A stretch of 54,978 nt of DNA from CAZHMN01 sp964533705. Its GTDB lineage: Bacteria; Electryoneota; B3-LCP. Every line of letters begins with the position of its first letter. The first letter of the stretch is position 1. The notes below the pieces were generated by a model that was not told the DNA's origin, did no database searches, and was given only the letters and a program-made list of their open reading frames with translations. The position numbers and the translations under genes are program-made. Shown here one piece after another: positions 1 to 8,489 of the stretch. The stretch is from NCBI GenBank assembly GCA_964533705.1, contig CAZHMN010000007.1, positions 1 to 54,978 on the forward strand. Direction: 5' to 3'.

Positions 1-629
1 TTGTCCCGCAATACAGGTTGCCAGTAGCTCATTTCTTTGTTGCGCAAGATGTAGCGAAAAGCGTTGAATCCCCAGGTCTGTTCCTCAGAGTTTTCCTTAA
101 AACGCAGCGTGGAAAGCGGGATCATAAATTCGGCTACCCAGCCCGAATCGTCCACTGCAGTGGCGACTTCCCAATAACCATCCCAGGCCTCATCCTCCCA
201 GCTATCATTATAAAATGTCCCGTCGAATTTTACCCCGTGTGGGTTCGTGCCGAAGACGAAAGCGTTCCTGTGATCATGGTAAGTATCGAGCCAGAAAACC
301 ACCCGATCGGAATTCCATATTCTGTCCCGTTTATTCAGTGTGCTTTCAATTAAAGAAGCATCTTGTTCATAACAGCGAAACGCGACGAAAATCGCCGATG
401 GTGAATGCATTACCCTGATGTCGGTTTGTTCAGTGGAGGGAGCTCCTTCCTCGGGTTCCCGCTGCGTGAAGCCGCTGCTGGCCGGAACGTTCCACCAATC
501 TTCTTCGAGAATGCCATCTACTGTGGGACTATCCGTCAGCACCGAACGGATAACGCGAACGCTGTCGCTTTGGGCTGATGCCAGGCAGGATAATGTGAGC
601 AGGGTGACAATTATCGAGAGGAATCTCAT
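1..629 (-). CDS. Partial DUF5916-type secreted protein (CBM9-like N-terminal domain), 3' end outside window
   Basis: Reading the minus strand from the ATG at 629 gives an uninterrupted frame of about 209 residues that runs off the left edge. It begins with a signal peptide (MRFLSIIVTLLTLSCLASAQ). It continues with hallmarks of the carbohydrate-binding-9-like domain that opens DUF5916 outer-membrane-associated proteins: VDGILEEDWW near residue 36, then VVFWLDTYHDHRNAFVFGTN, a WDGYWEV motif and AEFMIPLSTLRF. In full-length family members this domain is followed by a large beta-barrel-like region, so most of the protein is probably missing here. The function of the family is not established. It sits divergently from the secreted BNR-repeat gene at 910, and both products are exported. 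Domain call is confident, function unknown. Confidence 0.88.
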   Translation of the reverse strand, partial: MRFLSIIVTLLTLSCLASAQSDSVRVIRSVLTDSPTVDGILEEDWWNVPASSGFTQREPEEGAPSTEQTDIRVMHSPSAIFVAFRCYEQDASLIESTLNKRDRIWNSDRVVFWLDTYHDHRNAFVFGTNPHGVKFDGTFYNDSWEDEAWDGYWEVATAVDDSGWVAEFMIPLSTLRFKENSEEQTWGFNAFRYILRNKEMSYWQPVLRD

Positions 630-847
630 GGCTGATATATGATCGAGATTTATTTCGCTGCCCGAATGTTGGACGCCCGGAATTTAGAAAAGGTTGTGGA
701 GCGGTCTGAGTGTAGCAGTACGCAAACCTAATGTGTAAAGATGTAGCATTGCGGTGGCTTTCGGCTTGATCAATATAAACTTTATTCGAAAACGCAACTT
801 TAGTGCCATGATGTTGAAATGCGTGCACGGCCAAAAGAAAAAAACAC

Positions 848-876
848 TTGCGCTACAGGTATAGAATTTGTAATTT
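848..876 (+). promoter_or_regulatory. Candidate sigma70-type promoter for the BNR-repeat gene
   Basis: TTGCGC at 848-853 and TAATTT at 871-876 are separated by 17 bases. The ATG follows 33 bases further on, with a strong Shine-Dalgarno (AGGAGG) just before it. The -10 is only a moderate match. The rest of the 280-base divergent intergenic region 630-909 shows no further gene. Confidence 0.4.
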
Positions 877-909
877 ATAAGTCCAAGCAAATCAGAACCA
901 GGAGGAACG

Positions 910-2580
910 ATGCGTTTTATTACTATATTCTTGGTAGCACTCTGTCTCATCCCGGCAGCGCTGCAGGCTGAAGTGATTCCCGTTGTTTATGACAAACCTC
1001 TGGCTCTCCGTCCCGATCCGGGAATCAGTTATAGCAGCCCAATGTCAGAGTACCACCGCGCCCTCGATGACTGGCTGAACGTCCGCATCAACTCGGACAA
1101 CAGCGGCCAGGTGCAAAACGAACAGCAGGTCGTGGTCAATCCCACTAATCTGAGCAACGTGGTGGCGGTTTGGCGGGATTTCCGTCTGGGGTATCGCAGA
1201 GTGGGAGTGGGGTACTCCTTCGACGGGGGCTGGAACTGGACGGATGACCTTTTCGTCGAACCGACCTATCCCTGGCAGAGCGATCCCGGTCTGACCTGGC
1301 ACACGTCCGGAGCCATCTATGCCGTGCTTATTTCGTACGATCCCAGCGGTGAAGACGGCCTGTTCGTGGCTCAATCCACAGATGGCGGTGTCAACTGGGG
1401 GCCCTTCATACCGGCGGTCCATGGAGTTCCGGACTCTTTTGAAGATAAAGAACTAATCGCCTGCGACCGTTCAGGAAGTCAGTATGACGGCAACCTCTAC
1501 GTCGCCTGGACCAAATTCGCCGCTTCCACAGGAATCCACGTGGTGCGCTCAACCACTCAGGGGCAGTCCTGGGACGATCCCGTACTGATCAGCGACAATT
1601 CGGGAGTACAATGGCCGGTGCCGGCCGTGGGGCCGAACGGAGAAGTTTATGTGGCCTGGGTGAAATACTACACCGAGAGCATTCGTTTCGACAAATCCCT
1701 GGATGGCGGTCTCACCTGGGGAGATGACGTCATCGTTCAGCCGACCAGCTTTGCCTCCGCGAGCATCAATCCTGACTTGCTGATCTTCGCCTTCCCCGCC
1801 ATGGACGTGGACATCACTGAGGGCGCCAATCGCGGCAACATCTACATCGCCTATACAGACGACTGGTACGGTGATACCGACATATTTTTCACGGGCTCCC
1901 GTAATGGGGGTTTAAACTGGTCGTCCCCCATCCGGGTGAACGACGATGACGTCGGCAACGGCGCCGATCAATTCCATCCCTGGTTGGTCTGCGACGAAGA
2001 GGGTACTTTGCACCTGGTCTTTTATGATCGCCGCAATGACGTCCCTCAGAACCTATACATGGATCTCTATTACACCTATTCCGTTGATGCGGGGATGACC
2101 TGGTCGCCCAATGAGCGAATCACCGAGGTGTCCTCGAATCCAGCCCATGACTCGTTGGATTCAGGACTTATTGGAGAGTACAATGGTCTGGCTGTGGCGG
2201 GAGGAGTCATACACCCGGTCTGGACCGATACCCGTGACCTGAACCAGGATACCTACACGGCGGTTTGGGATACTTCTGCTTCAGCTCCAGGCTTGATACA
2301 ACATCCCCTGGCGGGAACTCAAGTGGGAGGGCTTCTGGACGCCGCCCCGAATCCATTCAACAGTGCCGTAGAGATATGCGTGCGAATTCTTGAACCTGGA
2401 TGGATGGGATTAACGGTCTATGATCTGGGGGGCAGGAAGGTTGCCACGCTGGCCGCTGGTGAATTCGCGCCGGGAACAATAAGGCGTATCTGGAAACCCG
2501 TTGGACCCACCGGTGTTTACCTGATTCGAGTGGTAAGTGCTTCGGGCTCGGAGGTCAGAAAGGTGCTCTATCTGAAGTAG
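910..2580 (+). CDS. Secreted sialidase-like BNR/Asp-box beta-propeller protein with C-terminal sorting domain
   Basis: A 556-residue exported protein. A signal peptide covers about residues 1-20 (ends ALQA). The body carries repeated Asp-box signatures (S-x-D-G-G-x-x-W) at about 103 (SFDGGWNW), 156 (STDGGVNW), 263 (SLDGGLTW), 330 (SRNGGLNW) and 391 (SVDAGMTW), which mark beta-propeller blades of the sialidase/BNR superfamily. Residues from about 474 to the end form a tail with PNPFN (480-484), a VYDLGGRKV strand and a final VLYLK, matching the FlgD-like/Por-secretion-type C-terminal sorting module of FCB bacteria. I see no proof of sialidase catalytic residues, so a binding or structural surface role is equally possible. 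The start is fixed by AGGAGG upstream. It ends before a shared terminator region with the convergent regulator operon. Confidence 0.85.
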   Translation: MRFITIFLVALCLIPAALQAEVIPVVYDKPLALRPDPGISYSSPMSEYHRALDDWLNVRINSDNSGQVQNEQQVVVNPTNLSNVVAVWRDFRLGYRRVGVGYSFDGGWNWTDDLFVEPTYPWQSDPGLTWHTSGAIYAVLISYDPSGEDGLFVAQSTDGGVNWGPFIPAVHGVPDSFEDKELIACDRSGSQYDGNLYVAWTKFAASTGIHVVRSTTQGQSWDDPVLISDNSGVQWPVPAVGPNGEVYVAWVKYYTESIRFDKSLDGGLTWGDDVIVQPTSFASASINPDLLIFAFPAMDVDITEGANRGNIYIAYTDDWYGDTDIFFTGSRNGGLNWSSPIRVNDDDVGNGADQFHPWLVCDEEGTLHLVFYDRRNDVPQNLYMDLYYTYSVDAGMTWSPNERITEVSSNPAHDSLDSGLIGEYNGLAVAGGVIHPVWTDTRDLNQDTYTAVWDTSASAPGLIQHPLAGTQVGGLLDAAPNPFNSAVEICVRILEPGWMGLTVYDLGGRKVATLAAGEFAPGTIRRIWKPVGPTGVYLIRVVSASGSEVRKVLYLK

Positions 2581-2638
2581 TCTTTGGTTATCCGGCGGCA
2601 GGGGTCGATTCAGAGAGTGTGTTGCAACCTGTGGGGAT

Positions 2639-2664
2639 AAAAAAACCCGGCGGGTAAGCCGGGT
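2639..2664 (-). terminator. Rho-independent terminator of the XRE regulator operon
   Basis: A 7-bp perfect stem (ACCCGGC / GCCGGGT at 2645-2651 and 2658-2664) with a six-base loop is followed on the minus strand by a run of T. It lies 18 bases past the stop of the XRE gene. It may also slow transcription from the convergent gene ending at 2580. Confidence 0.85.
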
Positions 2665-2681
2665 CTTGCAGAGGCTGGTAA

Positions 2682-3089
2682 TCAGCTGAGGTTCTGCAGA
2701 AACCGCAACGTGTCGAGCTTGGCTTCGAAATCCAGATTAAGTATGCGATTCAACAGTTCGAGATCCAGATTGGATAGGCGTAAACTGGTGGATTCTTTTT
2801 TACCGGGTGTCGGCGTTGGAGATTCGACCGCCTTCGCTCCAGCCGGCGCCGCCGCACTGGCGATTGCACCCTCCTTCATGCTGAAGAATTCATTCTCGGT
2901 TAATTTAAATCCAGCTAAAATCTTCTCGAGAGTCTTCCCGCGACTTCTCCGCTTGCCGGATTCTAACTGACTAATTGTGAGTGCGCTCGTATTGGCAAGT
3001 TCGGCCAATCTTGCTTGGGATAAGCCTTTTTTAGCTCGCCAATAACGCAGTGGCTCGGCCAATTCAATGTTTGAACGTTGTTTGCGCAT
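2682..3089 (-). CDS. XRE-family HTH transcriptional regulator with shared C-terminal motif
   Basis: A 135-residue protein. Residues about 12-70 form a canonical Cro/CI-type helix-turn-helix (LRYWRAKKGLSQARLAELAN, then a TSALTISQLESGKRR recognition region), so it should bind DNA. An Ala/Pro-rich linker (about 75-102) leads to a short C-terminal helix pair containing DLELLNRIL and FL. That tail resembles the C terminus of the protein encoded immediately upstream at 3119-3625 (DLELIQRIL ... FL). The two genes are 29 bases apart on the same strand and end at a strong terminator, so they are probably co-transcribed. Targets are unknown; autoregulation is plausible given the long AT-rich leader. 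HTH assignment is secure. Confidence 0.85.
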   Translation of the reverse strand: MRKQRSNIELAEPLRYWRAKKGLSQARLAELANTSALTISQLESGKRRSRGKTLEKILAGFKLTENEFFSMKEGAIASAAAPAGAKAVESPTPTPGKKESTSLRLSNLDLELLNRILNLDFEAKLDTLRFLQNLS

Positions 3090-3118
3090 TAGTGCTCCGA
3101 TGGGTTAGAGATACAAAC

Positions 3119-3625
3119 TTAATCTAACTGTGATAATGCTTTCAATAGTGTCTTACGGCGCAGAAAATCGCGCACCTTAATCTTATCGGGTTCTTCCAAT
3201 TCTAATATGCGTTGAATTAATTCCAAATCTATATATGCCAGAGCAATTCGTCCTGTATACACTGTTGATGGCGGGGTAATGCGTCTGCGCAGATAAACTT
3301 TACGTGCTCTGGGTTTTCTGGTTCTGCGATGTTCAGTCTCTTCTTTTTCTTTCTTTGGTTGTGGAGGTGGAGTATGCAGGCGGCGTGCCATTTCCTCGTT
3401 CTGATTTTCCCACGCTTCAGCCTGGGGCATATATGGATTGAGTTCCTGGAACGGCGGCCCCTCATTGTAACCATTCTGTATGAGTTCCACCATCCGGCTG
3501 GTGAGGGGTGACCGATAATCGCCGAGAACGCTGTAACCTTTCTCCTGAAGGAAGGAGATCAATGATGCGCTGGAGATCCGCAAGACTCTGCTTATATCGC
3601 AGATGCGCACCGGTTTGACTTTCAT
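3119..3625 (-). CDS. Small protein with IF2_N-like N-terminal helical domain and shared C-terminal motif
   Basis: 168 residues. The N terminus (about 5-50: VRICDISRVLRISSASLISF then LQEKGYSV and a LTSRMVELI helix) looks like the small helical domain found at the N terminus of bacterial initiation factor IF-2, here stand-alone. A charged, disordered middle follows, with a basic stretch RRTRKPRARKVYLRRR around 100-115 that could contact nucleic acid. The C terminus carries DLELIQRILELEE then a FLRRK helix, homologous by eye to the tail of the XRE protein encoded just downstream. No known function. A shared oligomerisation or partner-binding tail is inference. It is the first gene of the two-gene operon. 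Confidence 0.6.
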   Translation of the reverse strand: MKVKPVRICDISRVLRISSASLISFLQEKGYSVLGDYRSPLTSRMVELIQNGYNEGPPFQELNPYMPQAEAWENQNEEMARRLHTPPPQPKKEKEETEHRRTRKPRARKVYLRRRITPPSTVYTGRIALAYIDLELIQRILELEEPDKIKVRDFLRRKTLLKALSQLD

Positions 3626-3794
3626 TTTCTCACGTCCAGGTGCTGATAACGGAATGAATCCAATGCAAATCCAATTTCACTGGGGATGATATTGAATATG
3701 ATTAGTACAGTTTTTTCGCTATTCGGATGATGAAGAATCCAATATGATATGTTTTGGGATATTCAGAGGATACAAGAGGGATAAATTCGAAATG

Positions 3795-3823
3795 AATATA
3801 AGAAAATAAATCTATTAACGCAA
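3795..3823 (-). promoter_or_regulatory. Candidate sigma70-type promoter for the regulator operon
   Basis: On the minus strand, TTGCGT (3823-3818) and TATATT (3800-3795) are spaced by 17 bases. The start codon at 3625 lies about 160 bases downstream, so the mRNA would have a long AT-rich leader (3626-3788). The motif AATCCAAT occurs three times in that leader (near 3657, 3667 and 3731), possible operator copies. Confidence 0.5.
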
Positions 3824-3874
3824 GCTGTAATTACATAAATTATTTAAAGATTTAGCATATAAACAGATTGAATC

Positions 3875-4201
3875 ATGTATGAACGAATAATAATAGCTAC
3901 CCTCGCCGCCCTGCTTGCGATAGCGACTCATCTTTATGTGGGGAAAATAAAACCAAAGCATTGGAAAAGACTTAGCGCCAGCACTCTTTTATTGACTGGA
4001 ATTCTGCTGTTGCACTATCAGCGGAATATTTACGATGCGTCTCACGGTATCGGGATATTAATCCTGCCTCTGGTGACAGTCTGGCTTCTCTGGCGCAAGG
4101 AAAACACCGGCAAACCGGATATCAGCCCCAATCTGCTCATCCCTCTTCAAATTCTCTATTCTCTCGCTTTTGCCCTCGTTGTATGGCTGCAGGAGACCTA
4201 A
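3875..4201 (+). CDS. Small hydrophobic membrane protein of unknown function
   Basis: 108 residues with about four predicted transmembrane segments (roughly 4-22, 32-48, 57-74 and 88-106) separated by short basic loops such as GKIKPKHWKR, which would lie on the cytoplasmic side. I recognise no family motif. It is transcribed towards the patatin gene and the two stop codons overlap at 4198-4201, so the transcripts are convergent. No clear Shine-Dalgarno precedes the ATG. The length and even hydrophobic spacing support a real gene, but function is unknown. Confidence 0.6.
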   Translation: MYERIIIATLAALLAIATHLYVGKIKPKHWKRLSASTLLLTGILLLHYQRNIYDASHGIGILILPLVTVWLLWRKENTGKPDISPNLLIPLQILYSLAFALVVWLQET

Positions 4202-6840
4202 AAACGGTGGCCGATATTGAAGTAGATCAGATCCCTTTCTTTAAGCTTCCCGCCATCCCAAAGATGTCCATATGATAGCGACATTGGCCCCAAGAATGTA
4301 TCCAGTGCCAGGCTCAAACCGATACCGCGCATAAAATCATCGGTCGAAATGTCCCCCTCTTGATCCTCCCAAATCGCGCCGACGTCCCCGCGGATTGATA
4401 GAAATGAATCGGCCAGAAAGCGACTGATTAAATCCTCCCGGATTTCGATACTCAAATTAGCCACCTGTCTCCCCGCCAGTTCATGATAGTGCAGCCCGTA
4501 AAAAGACGTTTCCCCGCCCAGCCGGAACCATTCTGGAAAGGGGGTCGTCTGATCGCATAAGCCGCCTCGTACTCTGGCGAGTACGGTGATGCGACGCGTG
4601 ATGGGTTGAGCTTTGCTCAGCTCGACTTGCATGCGGTTATAAGCGATTTCGCCCCCGAGCGTGGATGCGCCGGTTTCCAGCAGAAAATCGTACCGCAGTC
4701 CCGTGCTGGGGAAGTCGCTGCGATCCTGCGTATCGAGTTCTGACCGGATGAAGAATTTGCGCAGATTTAGTTCTGGAGGCGCATACTGATAATTGCTACG
4801 GACTCTCGATGCTTGAAATCCGAAGAGAAGCCGCCCCCAGGTGTGAAACTGCTGCCCGATATGAGCGGAAATCCCCAGCCGGTCGAAGTGATACCCCCCC
4901 TGCGATTCTCCTTTAGTATCGTAATAATGGTATTCCGTACGGGATGAAATTAGGGAAGCTGAGCCTTCCAGGTAGGTTTTTAGGATGGCCAGGTTACGGT
5001 ATGTTAATTCATATCTTTCATCGAACTCTCCATATTTTATCCAGGCTGTCGCCTGGCCTCCCAGCAGCGGAATGGATTCGTGAGATAATTCCACCAAACC
5101 CCGTCCGTGGCGTTCCGAATCCACTCCGGCGCCCAGTCTGAGGCGCGGAGTCGGTTTTTCCTGAACCTTGATTGTGACAACGCCGTCGGAGATGGTCGCT
5201 CTGACGATATTGAAGAGATCGCTGCCGAAAAGTTCGTCCAAACTGCGATTCAACTCCACCACGTTTAAAGGGCGACCTATTTCAAGGTTGAAATCCCGCA
5301 TTACGCGGCCCTCGCTCAGGTGTTTTAGACCTTCAATGCGAATACGGCGAATTTTCCCCTCATCTATGCGGATTTGAACCCGTCCATCCTGGCCGCAACT
5401 GATGCTCTCGATTTTTGCCAGCGGATTCCCGATTCTTCTGTAAGCCCGCAACAGATCCTCAAGTCTAAGATCAGAATAACGCAAACTGTCTTTGTTCTTA
5501 ATTTCGCCGCCGAGAATATTCTGGAGCTCCGATGGATCGAACTGGGTTACCCCTGTAAATTCGATCGAAGTTATGATCGGATTGAGTATAGCCTGATAAA
5601 TCAGCGTATCACCCGAAACTGATGCTTCTGCGCACAGGATGTCAGGATTTTCCTCAATTTTATCGAGATCATCTTGAATTTCGCACCGTCTGGGCAATCG
5701 GCCGTTGTTGATTGCCCGATAAGCTTTAAGTTGCAGTTCCCGATTGGGGATATTCTGACTGTTAATGCGAAAATAATGAGCCGCGACGACACAGCTATCT
5801 TGGCTGCATTTCAGCAGACTGAGTTTCTCTTTGAGCCTATCCATTGATGCCATAGCCGCCTGATAGCCCATTTCGATGAGGCTGCCGACCTCGCTGAATG
5901 AGAAGTTGGATAGCGTATCCGGTAGGGGTGCAATCACAAAATCCGCTTCGGCGAGAAGTGCCTTGTGCTGTTGTTGCTGCATCAGTCCCGTAACCTGGTT
6001 GGCGATCACCCAGGGCTCGTAGGGAGCTGACCCCAGCGTCGGAGGCATCGTCACGTTAACGGCGATGACGAAATCACCCATCTCCCGCGCCGCATGAACG
6101 GGAATATTTTCGGCGATGCCGCCGTCTATCAGCAACCGATTGTGATATTGTACCGGTGCAACCAGTAGAGGAAACGCCATCGAGGCGAAGATGGCTTCCG
6201 CTAAGTCTCCGTCACGAAAGAGGACGCGTTCACCATTATTTAGATCAGTGCAGACCGCACTGAACGGGATTTTTAAATGGTTGAAATCCGGCTCGCCCCT
6301 ATATGGAGCCCTGTTGACCATATCCTGTAGCACCCTCGATATTCTCTGCCCCGCTGTAAGAGCTGAGGGAATGTAGGGCCGAGCGTCCTCAAATCGCAAC
6401 TCTAAGATGCCGATGGATTGAGTGCTCTTTCTGGAAAGAGGCAGGCTTTTTCGTTCAGGCGCATCGAGGAAAACCTCCCCCCAATCAATGGATCCGGCCA
6501 TCGCTTCGAGTTCCGGGACAGTATAGCCCGCCGCATACAAACCGCCCACAATGGCGCCGATGCTGCTCCCCGCGATCCCGCTGATGGGAATCTCGGCCTC
6601 TTCCAGAGCTTTGATCACGCCGATATGGGCGATTCCCCGGGTACCTCCTCCGGAGAGCGCCAGAGATATTCGGGGATTCCGGGTGATCGTTTTAATTTGA
6701 GTTCCTGCCGTATCAGGAACCCTATGCGGCCCTGAAAGTATAACTTCCACCGAATCTTGTGCGGCGATGGATGAGTTAGAGAGGAAGATCGCAAAGATCA
6801 GTAGGGCGATCCCTGAGCTTCTGAGATGATTGTGTATCAC
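4198..6840 (-). CDS. Patatin-like phospholipase fused to POTRA and Omp85 barrel (PlpD-like)
   Basis: The frame is open from 6891 (TTG), but a perfect promoter lies inside its first codons, so I place the start at GTG 6840. This gives about 880 residues beginning with an n-region and signal peptide ending SSIAA. A patatin domain follows, with oxyanion-hole GGGTRG, nucleophile motif GSSIG (Ser about 93) and catalytic Asp in DGG (about 239). The middle has POTRA-like segments (GVTQFDPSEL, then IRIEGLKHLSEGRVMRDF). The last ~300 residues are a surface-antigen/Omp85 barrel ending in a beta strand with terminal Phe (FNIGHRF). This order is that of PlpD/type Vd proteins: the barrel sits in the outer membrane and displays or releases a lipase. 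Lipid hydrolysis is inferred from the intact Ser-Asp dyad. Transcribed away from the glycosyltransferase at 6906. Confidence 0.88.
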   Translation of the reverse strand: MIHNHLRSSGIALLIFAIFLSNSSIAAQDSVEVILSGPHRVPDTAGTQIKTITRNPRISLALSGGGTRGIAHIGVIKALEEAEIPISGIAGSSIGAIVGGLYAAGYTVPELEAMAGSIDWGEVFLDAPERKSLPLSRKSTQSIGILELRFEDARPYIPSALTAGQRISRVLQDMVNRAPYRGEPDFNHLKIPFSAVCTDLNNGERVLFRDGDLAEAIFASMAFPLLVAPVQYHNRLLIDGGIAENIPVHAAREMGDFVIAVNVTMPPTLGSAPYEPWVIANQVTGLMQQQQHKALLAEADFVIAPLPDTLSNFSFSEVGSLIEMGYQAAMASMDRLKEKLSLLKCSQDSCVVAAHYFRINSQNIPNRELQLKAYRAINNGRLPRRCEIQDDLDKIEENPDILCAEASVSGDTLIYQAILNPIITSIEFTGVTQFDPSELQNILGGEIKNKDSLRYSDLRLEDLLRAYRRIGNPLAKIESISCGQDGRVQIRIDEGKIRRIRIEGLKHLSEGRVMRDFNLEIGRPLNVVELNRSLDELFGSDLFNIVRATISDGVVTIKVQEKPTPRLRLGAGVDSERHGRGLVELSHESIPLLGGQATAWIKYGEFDERYELTYRNLAILKTYLEGSASLISSRTEYHYYDTKGESQGGYHFDRLGISAHIGQQFHTWGRLLFGFQASRVRSNYQYAPPELNLRKFFIRSELDTQDRSDFPSTGLRYDFLLETGASTLGGEIAYNRMQVELSKAQPITRRITVLARVRGGLCDQTTPFPEWFRLGGETSFYGLHYHELAGRQVANLSIEIREDLISRFLADSFLSIRGDVGAIWEDQEGDISTDDFMRGIGLSLALDTFLGPMSLSYGHLWDGGKLKERDLIYFNIGHRF

Positions 6841-6847
6841 GAAATCA

Positions 6848-6876
6848 ATTATAGCGTTTCTCAGCCCCAAAATCAA
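6848..6876 (-). promoter_or_regulatory. Strong sigma70 promoter giving a leaderless patatin mRNA
   Basis: Minus-strand TTGATT (6876-6871) and a perfect TATAAT (6853-6848) are separated by 17 bases. Only seven bases separate the -10 from the in-frame GTG at 6840, so transcription should begin at or next to that codon. This decides the start against the upstream TTG at 6891, which lies upstream of the -35 box. Confidence 0.7.
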
Positions 6877-6905
6877 GGAAAACCTTTCCAAGTGCAGATT
6901 CGATC

Positions 6906-8389
6906 ATGGCGAAGCAGATATCACTTTCCTTAATACTCCCTCACGTTGGCGATGAGAAAAATTTAAGGCGAACCCTGCAGTCATTATCAGCATCGGAAGG
7001 AAAAATTCAGCTTCTTCACACTGGAGGATTGCCCGCAGGTTTTCGCCTCCAGCAGGCGGTGACCTTGGGTGAGGAAGTCCCATCCGATTTCGGTCAACTG
7101 CTGAATCGTGCCTTGCCGCATTTACTGGGCGAGTTCGTCGCCGTCATCCCACCGGGTTTGGAGATTGTCCGGGATTTGGTGCCGATCTTCGAGGGCCACC
7201 TATCGAAATCCCCAAATGTTGACTATGTTTACGGCAACTACTTCCAGAAAAACGATTCTGGGGAGAGCATTTTAGTTGAGGTTAATCCCTGTCCTGACGA
7301 TATAACCGAACGGGAGGACTGGGGGCCGCTGGAGCTCTACCGGGTGTCCGCGTTGAAGGAGATCGGCGGATGTAACCCAATGGTGCGTATCCGCCATGAT
7401 TATGATCTTCGCCTGGCGCTGACATTTGATCGGCCCGGCCTCCGCATCCCCCAGGCGCTCTGCACCGTCCCTTATCGTGAGTCTGATATCGAATCCGGGG
7501 CGGAGGCTCTGTTTTTTCCCGGAAGGGGAAAATTCGGCGGCTTTTCTTATCTCTTCATGGATCCCGAAGAAGAGAGGGAAATCGAGGAGATCTTTTATCG
7601 GGCCTTGCGAGGGAATAACGCCTACCTGGAAAATCCTTCAGGAGTAACATTCCCGCGACCGGCCGGCACCAGCCCGCGCGTTTCTGTGATTATACCGGTA
7701 CACAACCGCGCCGAGTTTCTATCCCTTGCCGTAAGCAGCGTTCAGCGGGGGCGATTTTCCGATTTCGAGATCATCATTGTAGACAACGCCTCTGAAGATG
7801 ATACCCTTCAGGTGGCTCGCCGCATGACCGAAGAGGATTCACGGATTAGCGTGATCAGTCTGCCTGACAATGTCATCGCCAAAGCCCTGAACGCGGGCCT
7901 AAGACAAGCCAGGGGTGAGTATATTGCCCAGCTCGACAGCGACGATGAATATACGCCGGATACTCTCGAAGTTATGATCCAAGCTCTGGATGACCACCTC
8001 GATTGGGCGTTGGCGATATCCTATTACGAGTTGATGGATGAAACCGGAAACACATTAAATGATTTCGGTGTCATAAAGCATCTGGAATATAATCGCAATA
8101 ACATCCTGCGCGTTGACGGCGCGGGTGCCGTCCGGGTCTGGCGCAAAGCGGCCATTGAAGAGTTCGGTGGTTTCAACGAGCAGGATTTCGGCCATTACGG
8201 CGAGGATTACGACCTGGTGCTTAAAGTCAGCGAAAAATATGAGGTGGGCAGAGTGCACCAGGTGCTTTATCGTTACCGCCGCCATCCGGGCAATTCCGAC
8301 GCCCTGAGGCCGCACGCCATGAAGATAAAGAATAAGACCCTGGCTCGCCGGCGCGCCATTCGGCGGCGGCAGGAAATCAATCAACAGCG
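6906..8389 (+). CDS. Two-domain family 2 glycosyltransferase, 3' end lost in assembly gap
   Basis: About 494 residues are visible before the run of N. The N-terminal half (1-235) resembles a GT2 fold with weaker motifs (ISLSLILPHVGDE; DYVYGNY; RHDYDLRL). The second half begins at about 258 with canonical GT-A motifs: VSVIIPVHNRAEFL, IIVDNASEDDT, QLDSDDEYTPD (metal-binding DxD region) and FGHYGEDYDLVLKV. It should transfer a sugar from a nucleotide donor to a surface glycan at the cytoplasmic face. The second domain is likely the catalytic one. The reading frame continues by chance across the gap into the next gene, so the true C terminus is unknown. The start is 65 bases from the divergent patatin start. 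Confidence 0.85.
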
Positions 8390-8489
8390 NNNNNNNNNNN
8401 NNNNNNNNNNNNNNNNNNNNNNNNNNNNNNNNNNNNNNNNNNNNNNNNNNNNNNNNNNNNNNNNNNNNNNNNNNNNNNNNNNNNNNNNN
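8390..8489. other. Assembly gap of 100 N
   Basis: Exactly 100 N, the conventional symbol for a gap of unknown size. It removes the end of the glycosyltransferase gene and the first part of the sugar-kinase gene. No sequence is repeated on the two flanks, so real sequence is missing here. Confidence 0.98.
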
